In this document: positions 19,951 through 30,167 of the stretch, in pieces | Layout of the letters: every line of letters begins with the position of its first letter | Position numbering within the stretch: position 1 is the first letter of the stretch | From: Mesostigma viride | Taxonomy: Eukaryota > Streptophyta > Mesostigmatophyceae > Mesostigmatales > Mesostigmataceae | Direction: 5' to 3' | NCBI GenBank assembly: GCA_009746045.1 | Contig: RPFO01001239.1 | Span: forward strand, 42,765-106,764 | Length of the DNA stretch: 64,000 bases | Notes under the pieces: model-generated | The model's database searches: none | What the model was told of the DNA's origin: nothing | The model's input: only the letters and a program-made list of their open reading frames with translations | Position numbers and translations under genes: made by a program

Positions 19951-21330
19951 CGCATGCTGAAGCAGAAGCGTCGCATGGTGAAGCACGCTCGCAAGACAGC
20001 AGTGCGGGGACCACTTGGGGAGGCGGTAAGAGCCGAATTCGGCCTTGAGCCGGAGGAGGACGTTTCTGCTTCACAAATATTTTATTACCTTTCCCAACCT
20101 ATAAGAAGACGATTGTTAATCGTGATGGTTCAGCAGCACGCACGCGTGTCCACCGCCAGCCAGGGGAGGCTGGCCCGTCCAACCTGGTAAACAGGGAGGA
20201 CATCCTTGATCAACTGCAGCTGGCGCAAGCCATGCTTGAGTCGGATCACCCGCTGTCACCAGGGGAGCAGGGGGGGCTGGCAACCACGGTGGCCAGGCTA
20301 GTAGCATCGCTGAAGCCAGCCAAGAGAAAGGCTCAGGCTGAGGCGTGTGCAGCACGCCCCAAGCGCAGGAGGGACGAGGGGGAGGATGGCGGAGAAAGGG
20401 GGGGCGACCAGGGCGGAGTAGGCCCAGGGGACCAGGAATCTGCACCCGGGCAGCGAGCGGGAGGAGAGCAGCAGCAGCAGCAACAGCAACAGCAGCAGCA
20501 GCAGCCACCCGCAGGAACGACCACCACCAACACTATGGCCTTGTGTAGGCCCAGGTTTGATCCCAAAAAGAAGGAGGATAAGTTGGTATTCCCGGGCTTG
20601 CCAGAGGGCCATACCCAGGATGAGGCTAGGGAGTGGTTGTTCAAGCTTTCCCATGCTTATGCTAGTGACAACATTCGTGACTGGTTTGCATCCCTACGTG
20701 CTTCCACACCCATTCATCAATCTGCCAAACCCATCCAACAGTTGGTACAATTGTATCAAAAACGTGCTAGCAGTGGGGTGGATGTGGCAGAAAATGTTTT
20801 GTGGGCACAGTTCATGGTAGACCTACGTGCACTAGTCACCACGGGTGAGCACGTAGAGGTACTCAAGGGCTTCCAGTGGATAGAGGCGTACAAGGTCAAT
20901 AAACGTGACTATGTTAGTGACAGCAAGAAATATGTCATGTACATAGAGGGGGATGAGGCTTCAATGATGCGAAGTACCTAGTGCACCTTTGGTTGCAAAA
21001 TTAAGGCAGAACTGGATCCCACCACACTGTCAGTTATACTGGCAGGTCTGAAGGACAAGTGGGAGGATTTCAGGAAAGCAATGGCCTATGTGCAGCAATG
21101 CCTAGAGCCTTTTGCTGATGCAGCCAAGGATATTAAGGTGAAGCAGGTCAAGGGGGAGGAAGCCTCAGGTACGGGGCTATCCAAGAATTAAGCAGATGCA
21201 GTCGCTGGTGGCCCAGGTGAAGGCGGTACTAGGGGGAGATAAAAATAAAAACAACAAAAGTGGGGGAGGTGGACAGAAGGGGGGGGGGAATAATAACAAC
21301 AGAAAACAAAAACCAAGTGGGTGAGCTAGT
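19942..21330 (+). pseudogene. Decayed retrotransposon gag
   Basis: Begins with ERMLKQKRRMVKHARKTAVR, then continues in the 20232-20981 frame: a Lys/Arg-rich stretch, a polyglutamine run (CAG/CAA, 20470-20506), and a capsid-like region DKLVFPGLPEGHTQDEAREW ... VLWAQFMVDLRALVTTGEHV. It hits TAG at 20979-20981 and goes on in other frames (KDKWEDFRKAMAYVQQC; then KQMQSLVAQVKAVLGG followed by Lys/Asn/Gly-rich basic sequence) up to about 21330. At least three frame changes and stops show that it is broken. No zinc knuckle or pol follows; the array at 21357 cuts it off. Confidence 0.6.
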
Positions 21331-21356
21331 AGCAAGCCAGCAGGTGCCAAGCCACA

Positions 21357-21699
21357 CTAGGAACTCAGATTTTGAGATTTTTCTCAAAACCCCTCAATTT
21401 TATCCCCCTTGTGAGATTTTTGGTGAGAAAAGTGAGAAAAATCTCAATTTTTTCCCACAAACACTAGCAAGAAAATCTCACGCGGGTGAGATTTTGGTGA
21501 GAAAAGGGGGTTTTGGTGAGATTGGGGTGAGAAAAAACCCTAAAGTGAGAAAAAATGTGAGAATGGGTGAGAAAAAGTGAGAAAAAGTGAGAAAAAGTGA
21601 GAAAAAGTGAGAAAAAGTGAGAAAAAGTGAGAAAAAGTGAGAAAAAGTGAGAAAAAGTGAGAAAAAGTGAGAAAAAGTGAGAAAAAGTGAGAAAAAGTG
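21357..21699 (+). repeat. Minisatellite of GTGAGAAAAA decamers
   Basis: 21357-21570 has irregular TGAGATTTT/TGAGAAAA units, some forming small inverted repeats (TGAGATTTTTCTCA). From 21571 to 21699 there is a regular array of about 13 GTGAGAAAAA decamers. Confidence 0.9.
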
Positions 21700-21790
21700 A
21701 GAAATTTCTCACCAAGAGTATAACACAAGAAAAATCATGAGTCAACATGGTGAGAAATTTCTCACCAAGAGTATCACACGAAAAATCATG
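21698..21790 (+). repeat. Direct repeat pair ~52 bp apart
   Basis: TGAGAAATTTCTCACCAAGA followed by GTATAACAC/GTATCACAC and AAAAATCATGAG occurs at about 21698 and again at about 21750. Each carries the palindrome GAGAAATTTCTC. Confidence 0.75.
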
Positions 21791-21799
21791 AGCTTTATT

Positions 21800-22433
21800 T
21801 CATTAGTCATCAATGTGAAAATAAACTCAGCGCCACATGATTAATTAAACTCGTGCTCCCGTTGGGTCACGGAGCACCGAAGTGCTTTTAATCCCTGTGT
21901 GTGCACAACAGGAAGGGCAGAGACCCCCTTTCTCCTTCATGCCAAAGGCATGTCGCAGCTGCTATTGGACCCGATAAACGATCCGGCAATCTGTGGGTGC
22001 AATAAGACCCATGTGAGCATATCATAACAGGTGGGTGGGCAAGTAATCTGAGCGTAGCCATGACGTAGCATGGTTGTACAAGGACTAAGCTAAGGCTATG
22101 GCTGGTTGTGTACCGTGTGTTAGCGGTGCACGTGACTAGGTATAATGGCTCAGCTAGGCAAACATTCTAGGCATGGCTGCCATGGCGGCAGAGACTACCA
22201 ATGATTACAAGCTAGGGCTATTCTAGCTAGCCCGCAGGGGGCGTCCACATCTTGTGGTTGATCATCAGGTCCCTGCCCCTCCAGTACACCTTGGGACGTC
22301 AGGATTGTTGATGCCCAGCACGTTGAACGCGTTGTGTCAGCACAGCGATCCCCCCTGCATCCAAACAAAGGCACACCGATAACCAAGAAAAGAGTATGCA
22401 AATGTGTAGCCTTGTTCATTGAAATCCTCCTCC
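21800..22433. other. Non-coding, one short coding-like patch
   Basis: No convincing gene. On the reverse strand at about 22305-22240 the reading VYWRGRDLMINHKMWTPPAG looks protein-like but is too short and isolated to call. TTAATTAAACTCGTGCTCCC at 21841 recurs in a diverged form near 39288. Confidence 0.35.
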
Positions 22434-23293
22434 TGGAGTTGCCTCCAATTCTCCTGCGGATGCCACCGATGGTGCACGGACCATTGCGACTGCAGATTGG
22501 ATTTTTTCCGTAAATCCCGGCATTATCTCCCGCGGAGACTTTCTCATCATCAAGAGACCTGCGGTGACGTGCGGGGAAGGCATGCCCTGGCCAGAGGAGC
22601 TCTTGGTGAAGGTCATGGATGCGTCTGCTGTTCTTTCACGCGGGACTGTGCATGACTGTTTCCGTGTTTTACTCACCCTCCTGGGAAGGGCAGTTTAACA
22701 AGCTCACGCTCACAGGCGGTGGGCCGGGCCTGACGGTGTCGGCATCGGAAATCATCGTTCAACACTGGACAGTTGGTGCATCAGGGCAGGCTGTCCACAC
22801 TCCGTCGCTGACAGCAGCACGTAAGCTATCTCGTGCAACCCTCCAGGCCTTAGATGACCATCCACACGTGCACTTTGCTTGTTTTAAAACGCAGCAAGCT
22901 GCTGCAGCGACATCAAAAGCTGCATGTGCGGCACACTTTGTTGAGCACGGGCTGCGCGCGCTGAAAGGGAGAAGGCTGTGCGCCTTGTGGGGTGCTGCCA
23001 AGACCCGTTTTCACGGGTGGGTCGCAGAAGTACATGAGAATGGCGGGGCTTTGAAGATCGAGACGGTTTGGTCCGACGGCAAGGGAGCGGCGTACACCAC
23101 GTTGGAGGAAGTCTTAAAGTTCTTAAAGTTCATCTGCGGGTGCCCTCATGCGGCTAATGCCTTTGGCCGCGAAAAGTTTTTTCAGGATGGTGCCGCGGCC
23201 GACGCTGAGACGGGGGCGGAAGAGCCCCAACTTTCTTTTGTTATTGAGAGTAGCGAGAGTAGCGATGATGATGAGGAGGAAGCATGGGAATGA
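22434..23293 (+). CDS. Unidentified protein, frameshifted, acidic C-terminus
   Basis: Two open frames read consecutively. 22434-22690 contains DWIFSVNPGIISRGDFLIIK and PWPEELLVKVMDASAV; 22651-23293 contains VSVFYSPSWEGQFNKLTLTG, a long Ala-rich helix, then RRLCALWGAAKTRFHGWVAE, and ends in an acidic tail (SSESSDDDEEEAWE) before TGA. The change of frame near 22660 has no obvious splice pair. I recognise no family. The small compact region around LWGAAKTRFHGWVAEVHENG has the feel of a Tudor-like beta domain, but that is only an impression. It could be a host gene or transposon cargo. Confidence 0.45.
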
Positions 23294-23529
23294 TGGGGAA
23301 TGTGTGAAAGCTTCGATCTAAGGAGTAAAGGCGGGTCTCTTTGTCCTGTCAAGCATGCTAGTCTTATTGCAAGAATGAAGCCCAACATGCCAACTGTCCA
23401 TGCATGGTCATGTTGCATAATGGTGGGCATGAGATACATGTGTTTGCTAGTGGCCATGTTTTACACGGAAATGGCTTTACGTTCAGTATATGTGATTCAA
23501 TGACATGTGATTATTTTGGTTGATGCATG
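23294..23529. other. Non-coding spacer
   Basis: No gene or repeat recognised between the ORF and the satellite. Confidence 0.4.
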
Positions 23530-24655
23530 CAATATACCCCATGATAACCAATGCACGTGCAAAGATGTGTGTTTATATGCAATTTTTGAGGTGGCACGGT
23601 GGCACTGCACGGTGGCACGGTGGCACGGTGGCACGCTGGCACGATGCCACGGTGTCACGAGCATGACTAGGTAACCCTTGCATGACCCATTACCCTTGAT
23701 AAATCCCAATGGATAACCATTGTATGTGCAAATATGTGTGTTTATATGCAACTTTTGAGGTGGCACAGTGGCACGGTGGCACGGTGGCACGGTGGCACGA
23801 TGCCACGGTGCCATGGTGTCATGAGCATCTAGGTAACCCTTGCATGACCCATTAATTAATTAATTAATTAATTAATAGACACGTGACTGCGTCACGTGAG
23901 CATAAGTCCTCAGTGGGAGGGGAACATGGGATGGAATGGATGGTATAAGCTATCTAGGTCCTAGTTACAGGGTTGTGGGCACCGCGGCCCGAATCGCTAT
24001 GAATGCCATACTTGGTCACACGCGGAGCCCCCACAGGCTTGGGGGTGGTCTCCTTCATCACTACTTGCCATCTATCCTTGCGCACCATCTGCCTCCATAT
24101 TACAGACAAACCAGGAGGCTGCCCGGGGGTGAGCCCGTCACGTCTAGTGTAGCACATGTCCATGCCGAGTCTATCACGAAAAGTCCACGGGTGGCGGCCC
24201 TGCCGCGCGCGGCCGGGCATGTATGTTTATGTAGGTGCATGACCCATCCACCTACATAAATCCCATGGATAGCAATTGCACGTGCAAAGGTGTGTGTTTA
24301 TATGCAATTTGAGGTGGCACGGTGGCACGGTGGCACGGTGGCACGGTGGCACAATGCCACGATGCCACGGTGTCATGAGCATGTCTAGGTAACCCTTGTA
24401 TGACCCATTACCCTTGATAAATCCCAATGGATAACCATTGTATGTGCAAATATGTGTGTTTATATGCAACTTTTGAGGTGGCACAGTGGCACTGTGGCAC
24501 GGTGGCACGATGCCACGGTGCCACGGTGTCATGAGCATCTAGGTAACCCTTGCATGACCGATCCGCCTACATAAATCCCATGGATAACAATTGCATGTGC
24601 AAAGGTGTGTGTATATATGCAATTTGAGGTGGCACAGTGGCACGGTGGCACGGCC
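23530..24655. repeat. Satellite of ~153-169 bp monomers with inner GGTGGCACG minisatellite
   Basis: Five monomers share CCAATGGATAACCATTGTATG, GTGTTTATATGCAA, a variable number of nonamers GGTGGCACG, a hairpin GTGGCACGATGCCAC, and CTAGGTAACCCTTGCATGACC. The TTTATATGC anchors are at about 23571, 23740, 24296, 24458 and 24611. The array is interrupted by unrelated DNA at 23867-24235. Confidence 0.85.
23867..24235. other. Insert within the satellite
   Basis: Starts with (TTAA)n, 23855-23877, and has no satellite sequence. A reverse-strand frame (24220-23954) is open for 88 residues but shows no recognisable motif. Possibly a small insertion; its ends show no clear terminal repeats. Confidence 0.35.
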
Positions 24656-24776
24656 GCCTACGAACTTCCCCTTCCTCAAAGACACTTGAAACTTTAAATG
24701 CATGAAAATGCAACTTTTATTAAAACTGAAGTACAACTTGCGTAATGTTGTACAATTCCAGTTGTGCTTATTATAG

Positions 24777-25487
24777 GGGGCCGCCACGACCGCCAAGCAC
24801 TTCGCCGACATCATCGCCAGGTTTGGCGCCCCCGCGGAGGTGGTAACCGACCAGGGCGGGGAGTTTCGGGGGGAGTTTCAGGAATTGTTGGATGCATGTC
24901 TCATTGACCACCGTCGCACTTCTCGGGAGCATCCTCAGGCCAATGGTTTCGCTGAGAGATTGGTGCAGACTGTCAAGCAGGCTTTGCGCAAGTGGAGCCT
25001 GCAGTCAGCATCATTCAATATGTGGGATCGTGAACTGGCGTGGATAGCCATGGGTTACCGGATGTCACCCCAAGAGTCGCTCGCCTGTTTCTCCCCGTAT
25101 TTCCTGTTGTTTGGGCGCGCACCCTTGCTCCCCACGGAGACGCAGAGTGCACACCCCACCCCTATGGCGTTGGACAACGCCAATCCGTTTCTGGCTGAGG
25201 TTACCGCATGGGCGGCTACCTTCCGCAAGGTTATGCCCATCGCCATCAACAACTTGTTCATCGCTCAGCACCGAGATACCCTGCGCTACACTCAACGCTG
25301 GGGGGGCGCTTACATGGCCCGTCAGCTGCATTTTTGTCCGGGGCAGTTCGTATTTCTCCGCACGCAGCTGACCGACACTCTTGACGTGACTGCGGGGCCG
25401 ACCATCTTGCGGATCGTCGCCATCAAGCTATCTGGGGTCGCCATTTTGGAGGGCGTCGACCGGGCAGTCGCACCACGGATAACGTAA
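24777..25487 (+). pseudogene. Gypsy (Ty3)-type integrase, C-terminal half
   Basis: Opens without a start in AKHFADIIARFGAPAEVVTD, so the upstream protease, polymerase and the first part of the integrase are missing. It holds the second catalytic Asp (VVTDQGGEFRG) and the Glu (HPQANGFAERLVQTVKQA) of the DDE core, then the region typical of gypsy integrases (SPYFLLFGRAPLLPTE) and the GPF/GPY-like module (FCPGQFVFLRTQ ... GPTILRIVAI). It stops at TAA 25485-25487. The left edge at about 24777 is abrupt against unrelated DNA. Confidence 0.85.
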
Positions 25488-25552
25488 GCAACCTCAGTCC
25501 GTGTTCGTTGACCAACTTATTGCCTGACCTCGCCCCGCACACGGCCAGGCGG

Positions 25553-25793
25553 GTCAAGGATGCACAGTGTCAGGTTTGCCATCGCGTAGACCATGCAGAG
25601 GGATACCATGTTGCTGTGTGATCACTGTAATTGTGGGTGGCACATGCACTGCTTGCAGCCAGCGCTCACCATGCACCGTGCAATGCCAGCGGGCCAGTGG
25701 TTTTGCCCAGTTTGTGTCGCTGCCCGTTTCGCAACCAGTAGCGTCACCATTTCCTTAGCTGCTGTGGTGTTGGCACAGTCGCTGGCCATGTGA
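25553..25793 (+). pseudogene. PHD finger downstream of gypsy integrase
   Basis: VKDAQCQVCHRVDHAEGYH then, one frame over, MLLCDHCNCGWHMHCLQP and QWFCPVCVAAR: a complete Cys4-His-Cys3 PHD pattern broken by a one-base frame change at about 25600. The stop is TGA 25791-25793. It follows the integrase tail in the place where many gypsy elements (chromoviruses) have a chromodomain, and could have served the same purpose of docking the integrase on histone tails. Confidence 0.75.
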
Positions 25794-25818
25794 GGAACCC
25801 TGAGAGCGAGCGAGGGGG

Positions 25819-25968
25819 GGAATCATGGGACAGGTCCTCACCCACCCCACAGGGCATGCAGTTAAGGCAGGCACGTCAGCTTAGCTCATTTGGGTTCTAC
25901 CAATTAAGCTGAGTGGCCAGCAGCCATGGTGGCGCCGGAGATTGTGGCACGCAGACGCGACAGCTGTC
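25819..25968 (+). repeat. LTR-like repeat, copy 1
   Basis: Begins after a purine-rich tract (GAGCGAGCGAGGGGGG) typical of a polypurine tract, with AATCATGGGACAGG. Repeated at 36141-36284 with small differences. Likely the start of the gypsy 3' LTR. Confidence 0.55.
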
Positions 25969-26267
25969 ACGGACGCGAGCTATGTCATCCGGGCGCCCAC
26001 TATGCACAGACCGGTGACGTGCGCAAGGAATTTGTTTTCTGCGCATTTTCGACAAAGGCTAGTGACCGGGGGGGGACACCAGCACTTGCAGCATAGGGGC
26101 AGGGGCAGGCGCGCCGGGCCAGGCACAGTCGGGCGCGCAGCACAAGAGCGGACGAAAGCGTACGTGCGCGCGCGCCGGGCCAGGCACAGCTGGGCGCGCA
26201 GCACTGAATTGAGCGGACGGCAGCACAAGTGCGCAGCGTCGAGAGGATCATACGCGAGTTACTAGAC
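25969..26267. repeat. GC-rich imperfect tandem repeat
   Basis: Two ~76-bp imperfect copies of GCGCGCCGGGCCAGGCACAG followed by GGGCGCGCAGCAC and GAGCGGACG (about 26108 and 26168). Confidence 0.6.
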
Positions 26268-26390
26268 AGCTGGAGCTGGAGCTGGAGCTGGAGCTGGAGC
26301 TGGAGCTGGAGCTGGAGCTGGAGCTGGAGCTGGAGCTGGAGCTGGAGCTGGAGCTGGAGCTGGAGCTGGCCGCTGGAGCTGGAGCTGGAC
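26268..26390 (+). repeat. Hexanucleotide (TGGAGC)n microsatellite
   Basis: About 20 copies of TGGAGC, interrupted once at 26367-26372 (GGCCGC). Confidence 0.95.
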
Positions 26391-27125
26391 TTCAACAGCG
26401 CCGAGGCTATTGACAGGCCAGGTGTCTTTGTGGTGTAGAATAGCGGGTCAACGTTATGAGGGCTGGACAGAAAATGGAAAAGGGCAATTTGCTGTGCGGA
26501 GCCAGATGATTCGCTGGAATGAATGCGAAATCGCTGGCAGCCCTATACAAAGGGATTGCTTCTAGAAAGGAAAGATTAGCAGCAATGTTTGCTGGGCCAC
26601 TCACACGTACGCGAGGTGTGAGCGTGCAGATTGTTTGAAGGATATTATGCTTCGACCTTGGCGGTCGTGGCTCAATGCCGGACATTCCCAGGGACAGAAA
26701 TGCCGGAGTCTCTATAGGAGATGAGATCGGCAACAGGGTAGCAATTTAGATTTGTCGGGATGCCTTTTTGTTTTTGTTGGCATGTGTGGTAGAAAGCCAG
26801 GACGGCAACTGGAATGCGATTTTTGTTTCAATGCATGGTTCAGTCAGGCAGCAAGATAGTTTTGGCATTCCTAGCTGGACTGACAAGTGTGGCGTGTGTC
26901 ATGCGTGTGTCATGACGAATGGTTGGGTTCATAGATATAGTCGAAGAGGACTCTCACGTAGCGTGTAGTCTCTTCAAGTTTCTCGTTAGTGGCCTTCGCG
27001 TTTCTCCCTTTCCTTGGGAGCAAGGCCAGTAGCATGTCATGGAGCACTGCCTAACTGCGGGCTCGTGAGCATGGAGTGCATCGATATTGAGACTATCAAT
27101 GTGTTGTAATTGTATTAACTTTCTC
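26391..27125. other. Non-coding, no feature recognised
   Basis: No open frame above 110 residues with protein character and no repeat seen elsewhere in the window. Confidence 0.4.
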
Positions 27126-27316
27126 AATAGGTGCTGAAGCTAAGGTCCATTGGAGTGCCTTCCTACCAGAGAAACAAGTTTATTACAATAAGTGTGTGCA
27201 GGCTTTAACAGTTGAGCCTAGCCACACCCTCAAAATCATTGTACAAGTCATTGTCAAGTTAGGCCAGTTCACCATGCTGGGGCCCAGCACATGCCCCCTT
27301 GGTCCAATTTTGTCCC
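27126..27316 (-). repeat. B2 repeat of right element
   Basis: 191-bp copy of 27635-27825, ending at AAT next to unrelated DNA. Confidence 0.85.
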
Positions 27317-27343
27317 CAACAGCAGCGAGGGTGGGTGGGTGGG

Positions 27344-27637
27344 AGCTGCAAAAAAGGCCTCCCTACGTTCACCACACCACTCTAAGTACGGTGTGAAAAT
27401 GGAAAACAAAGCACATGTCTCAAGGCGCCGCGCCCCCCTCAATCAAGGGCGGGCACGGTTGCCAGTAGGCACTAGTACCGGCGCACCGCCGGTCCCTTTC
27501 TCTCTCTAGTCCTAAGTAACAACAAGCACCTAACATGGTGTAGGTGACGTACGGTAGAGCTACGCTACAGGCGGCAGATCGGCCCCCTTTGAGCCCGCCG
27601 CAACATAACTATAAAATGAGCAGATAGCTCAGAAAAT
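27344..27637 (-). repeat. A2 repeat of right element
   Basis: Matches 29165-29459 over its full length, with one two-base difference in a GC-rich run (CGCCCCCC versus CGCCCGGCC). Confidence 0.9.
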
Positions 27638-27825
27638 AGGTGCTGAAGCTAAGGTCCATTGGAGTGCCTTCCTACCAGAGAAACAAGTTTATTACAATAA
27701 GTGTGTGCAGGCTTTAACAGTTGAGCCTAGCCACACCCTCAAAATCATTGTACAAGTCATTGTCAAGTTAGGCCTGTTCACCATGCTGGGGCCCAGCACA
27801 TGCCCCCTTGGTCCAATCTTGTCCC
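27635..27825 (-). repeat. B1 repeat of right element
   Basis: 191-bp copy of 27126-27316, directly abutting A2. Confidence 0.85.
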
Positions 27826-28303
27826 ACATCACCATCTCTGGCCACCCAGGCCGTTTCCAGCCCTGGTGGTAGGAACGCAACCACTTGGAATGCTGGGCTC
27901 TTGTTGGCATGATGATGCCCCCCTTCCCGCCCCCGTGTGGCCGCTACGGTCTCCCGGCGGACGCAGGGCGGAGCCACATGCGTTCCCCTTCTTAGAGGGG
28001 CGCATCCCAGTGCTGCCGCTTTAGGACTTATGCCACCTGGGAACGTCTCCAGCTCACCCAACCACCATCACCAGCCCACCGGCAAAGCCGCTGGGATTTC
28101 CCGTTGGTAGAGCCACTGCCACTGGCTCCATTACCCACCATCGTGGTGATAATGATGGCTGCGGACCTCCTAGCGCCAAGGCTCACCATCGCCATGGTGT
28201 CACGAGCCTTGGCGCAGCCGCAGCCGAGTGGAGCTTTATTATGGTATATAATGCATTTTCTTAAAACAAAGCCGGACCGCACTGCCGGGTTCCATGCGCA
28301 CCC

Positions 28304-28408
28304 CCCCTCGTGGGGGGCGCGTGAAAACGGCAAAGGCAAAGCGGAGCCCGCCGCCTTTGGGCGGGCGTAGCGGAGCCCGCCGCGTTTTCCAGCGCCCCCC
28401 GCGAGGGG
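28304..28408. repeat. Small foldback insertion inside the right element
   Basis: About 105 bp whose ends are inverted: CCCCTCGTGGGGGGCGC at the left and GCGCCCCCCGCGAGGGG at the right, with further pairing of AAAACGG/CCGCGTTTT. The matching part of the left element (about 395-450) lacks it, so it looks like a MITE-like foldback inserted into this copy. Confidence 0.6.
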
Positions 28409-29164
28409 AGAATTTTTTTCCAGGCTTGCCAGGCGCTGTAGCATTTCTTAACCAGATTTTTTGTAAGTGCGCATGAATACCCACGGTTTTCCGCAGCTTC
28501 CCACCTCTCCCTTATCGCCAAGGGCAGAAGGGGCCTGCTCGCCGGAGCGCCGAGAGGGTACAGAGTGCCTGCCGACCTCCCCATGCCGACAGGACCCCCC
28601 CCCGACCCACGGCAGCCGCTGCCTTTGCTGAAAAACTGGGCTATGATGAAGAGCGCGCTCCTCCCACCAAGATTCGCTCCAGCCCCGCATCCTCCCCCAA
28701 ACTCCCGTCTGGCCACAGGCCGAAAGATCGGGTCCGCTGTCAGGCTCCTGGTAGTTATGGGCTACCCTGGCACCCCGCGCTAGCCATCTCCACGTTTAAG
28801 GCAGATTCGCCTCCACCTGTGATTCTTTCCACCGTAGCCGCTGGCCCTGGCCTGTATGGCTCCTTCCCTGACGTTGTCCGACTAAAAACGCAGCTTCCCC
28901 AGTGTCAGGAAGCTGCTTGCCGCACCCAGGGGTAGAGGGGAATCGTCAGTGGGCCCAGCGCCGGAAATCACACCCTTTTACTCAAATCGTAGAGCCCCCC
29001 ACCCAACAACCATTACCGTGGCCTGTAACGGTAGGTGGCGATCATAAAGACTTTTATTCCAGGCCTCTCCACGCCCGGAGAGGCCGATAGCATCGTCTTA
29101 CATTCAGCGCAGCCGCCATAGCGGCCAGCCGACCTTGCCAGCAAATGCTGGGATCAAGTTGCGA

Positions 29165-29459
29165 AGCTGCAAAAAAGGCCTCCCTACGTTCACCACACCA
29201 CTCTAAGTACGGTGTGAAAATGGAAAACAAAGCACATGTCTCAAGGCGCCGCGCCCGGCCTCAATCAAGGGCGGGCACGGTTGCCAGTAGGCACTAGTAC
29301 CGGCGCACCGCCGGTCCCTTTCTCTCTCTAGTCCTAAGTAACAACAAGCACCTAACATGGTGTAGGTGACGTACGGTAGAGCTACGCTACAGGCGGCAGA
29401 TCGGCCCCCTTTGAGCCCGCCGCAACATAACTATAAAATGAGCAGATAGCTCAGAAAAT
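29165..29459 (-). repeat. A1 repeat of right element
   Basis: First repeat on the coding strand, starting ATTTTCTGAGC and ending TTTTTTGCAGCT. Direct copy of A2. Confidence 0.9.
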
Positions 29460-29611
29460 CAATTAATTCCGTATTTGCGGCTTCATCATCAGACTGTGAA
29501 AAGTGTGTGTTGTGAAAGCATTGTTCTATAGCAGGGGAGGCAAAAGCATCGTCTTGCACCATCATCATTGTCGCAATTAGATTCAATGGTTGGAGCGTCT
29601 AGCTAACGCCC
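29460..29611. other. Spacer between two mobile elements
   Basis: About 150 bp of unique sequence that continues at 36035 once the LTR element is removed. Confidence 0.5.
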
Positions 29612-29616
29612 CAGCA
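29612..29616. repeat. Target-site duplication CAGCA, left
   Basis: CAGCA directly before TGTTAAATAAAG; repeated at 36030-36034. Confidence 0.85.
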
Positions 29617-30167
29617 TGTTAAATAAAGCATCAATTACAAGCTTAAGGAGTTGGCGAAGATCCTCAAAGATGATGGTAGTGGGTATTGTGCTCAGATCCA
29701 TAGCCCGCAGCCCTTAGGCCCGTAGGTGCGCGCGCTCACATGGTGATTGCGCCCCAAAATGTAATGACGGCTGCCTTTGTGGATCATCACCGCAACGCAT
29801 CAGCTCAACCACAAGACACACATACCGCGAACTGAAGCTATCAACGCGACGCCACAAAGTACCCAGAAATAGAGCGATACCACCGCAAGTAGTAAAACTG
29901 CACAAGTACCGGCGCGGCGCCACACACATCGGCCACAGCCGAAAGTACTCAACTTCCGATCACTGACAGACTTCCGCCCACTCGATTAGTCACAATACCA
30001 TATCAACACATAGCCCACATCAGCTCATCAAATACCAACACCAATCAACACAGACAAGATGGGTGAACACAAACTTGTATGAATTACCACCAGTTGGTTA
30101 ATGCACCAATCAACACAGGTTGTTATAGGTTACCCACCAATGTGACTGCGAGCCATAAAAGACAACA
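29617..30167 (-). repeat. LTR of LARD-like element (left)
   Basis: 551 bp; copy of 35476-36029, the main difference being CACATAGCCCAC here and CACATATTATCCCAC there. Confidence 0.9.

Larger units (their letters stand above)
27126..29459 (-). mobile_element. Complete split-direct-repeat (DIRS/Ngaro-like) element, non-autonomous
   Basis: On the minus strand the order is A1 (29459-29165), internal region (29164-27826), B1 (27825-27635), A2 (27637-27344), linker, B2 (27316-27126). A1 equals A2 (294-295 bp, essentially one indel) and B1 equals B2 (191 bp). B1 joins A2 directly, with the triplet AAT (plus strand) shared by the outer edge of A1, the B1/A2 joint and the outer edge of B2. This A1-X-B1-A2-B2 layout is the hallmark of PAT/Ngaro-type elements, which integrate as circles through a tyrosine recombinase without target duplication. 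The 1.3-kb interior has no recognisable reverse transcriptase, RNase H or recombinase, so it must depend on a partner. Total 2,334 bp. Confidence 0.75.

Noticed and set aside
23954-24220. 88-residue reverse frame in the satellite insert
   Set aside because: Open but without motif, start context or conservation evidence.
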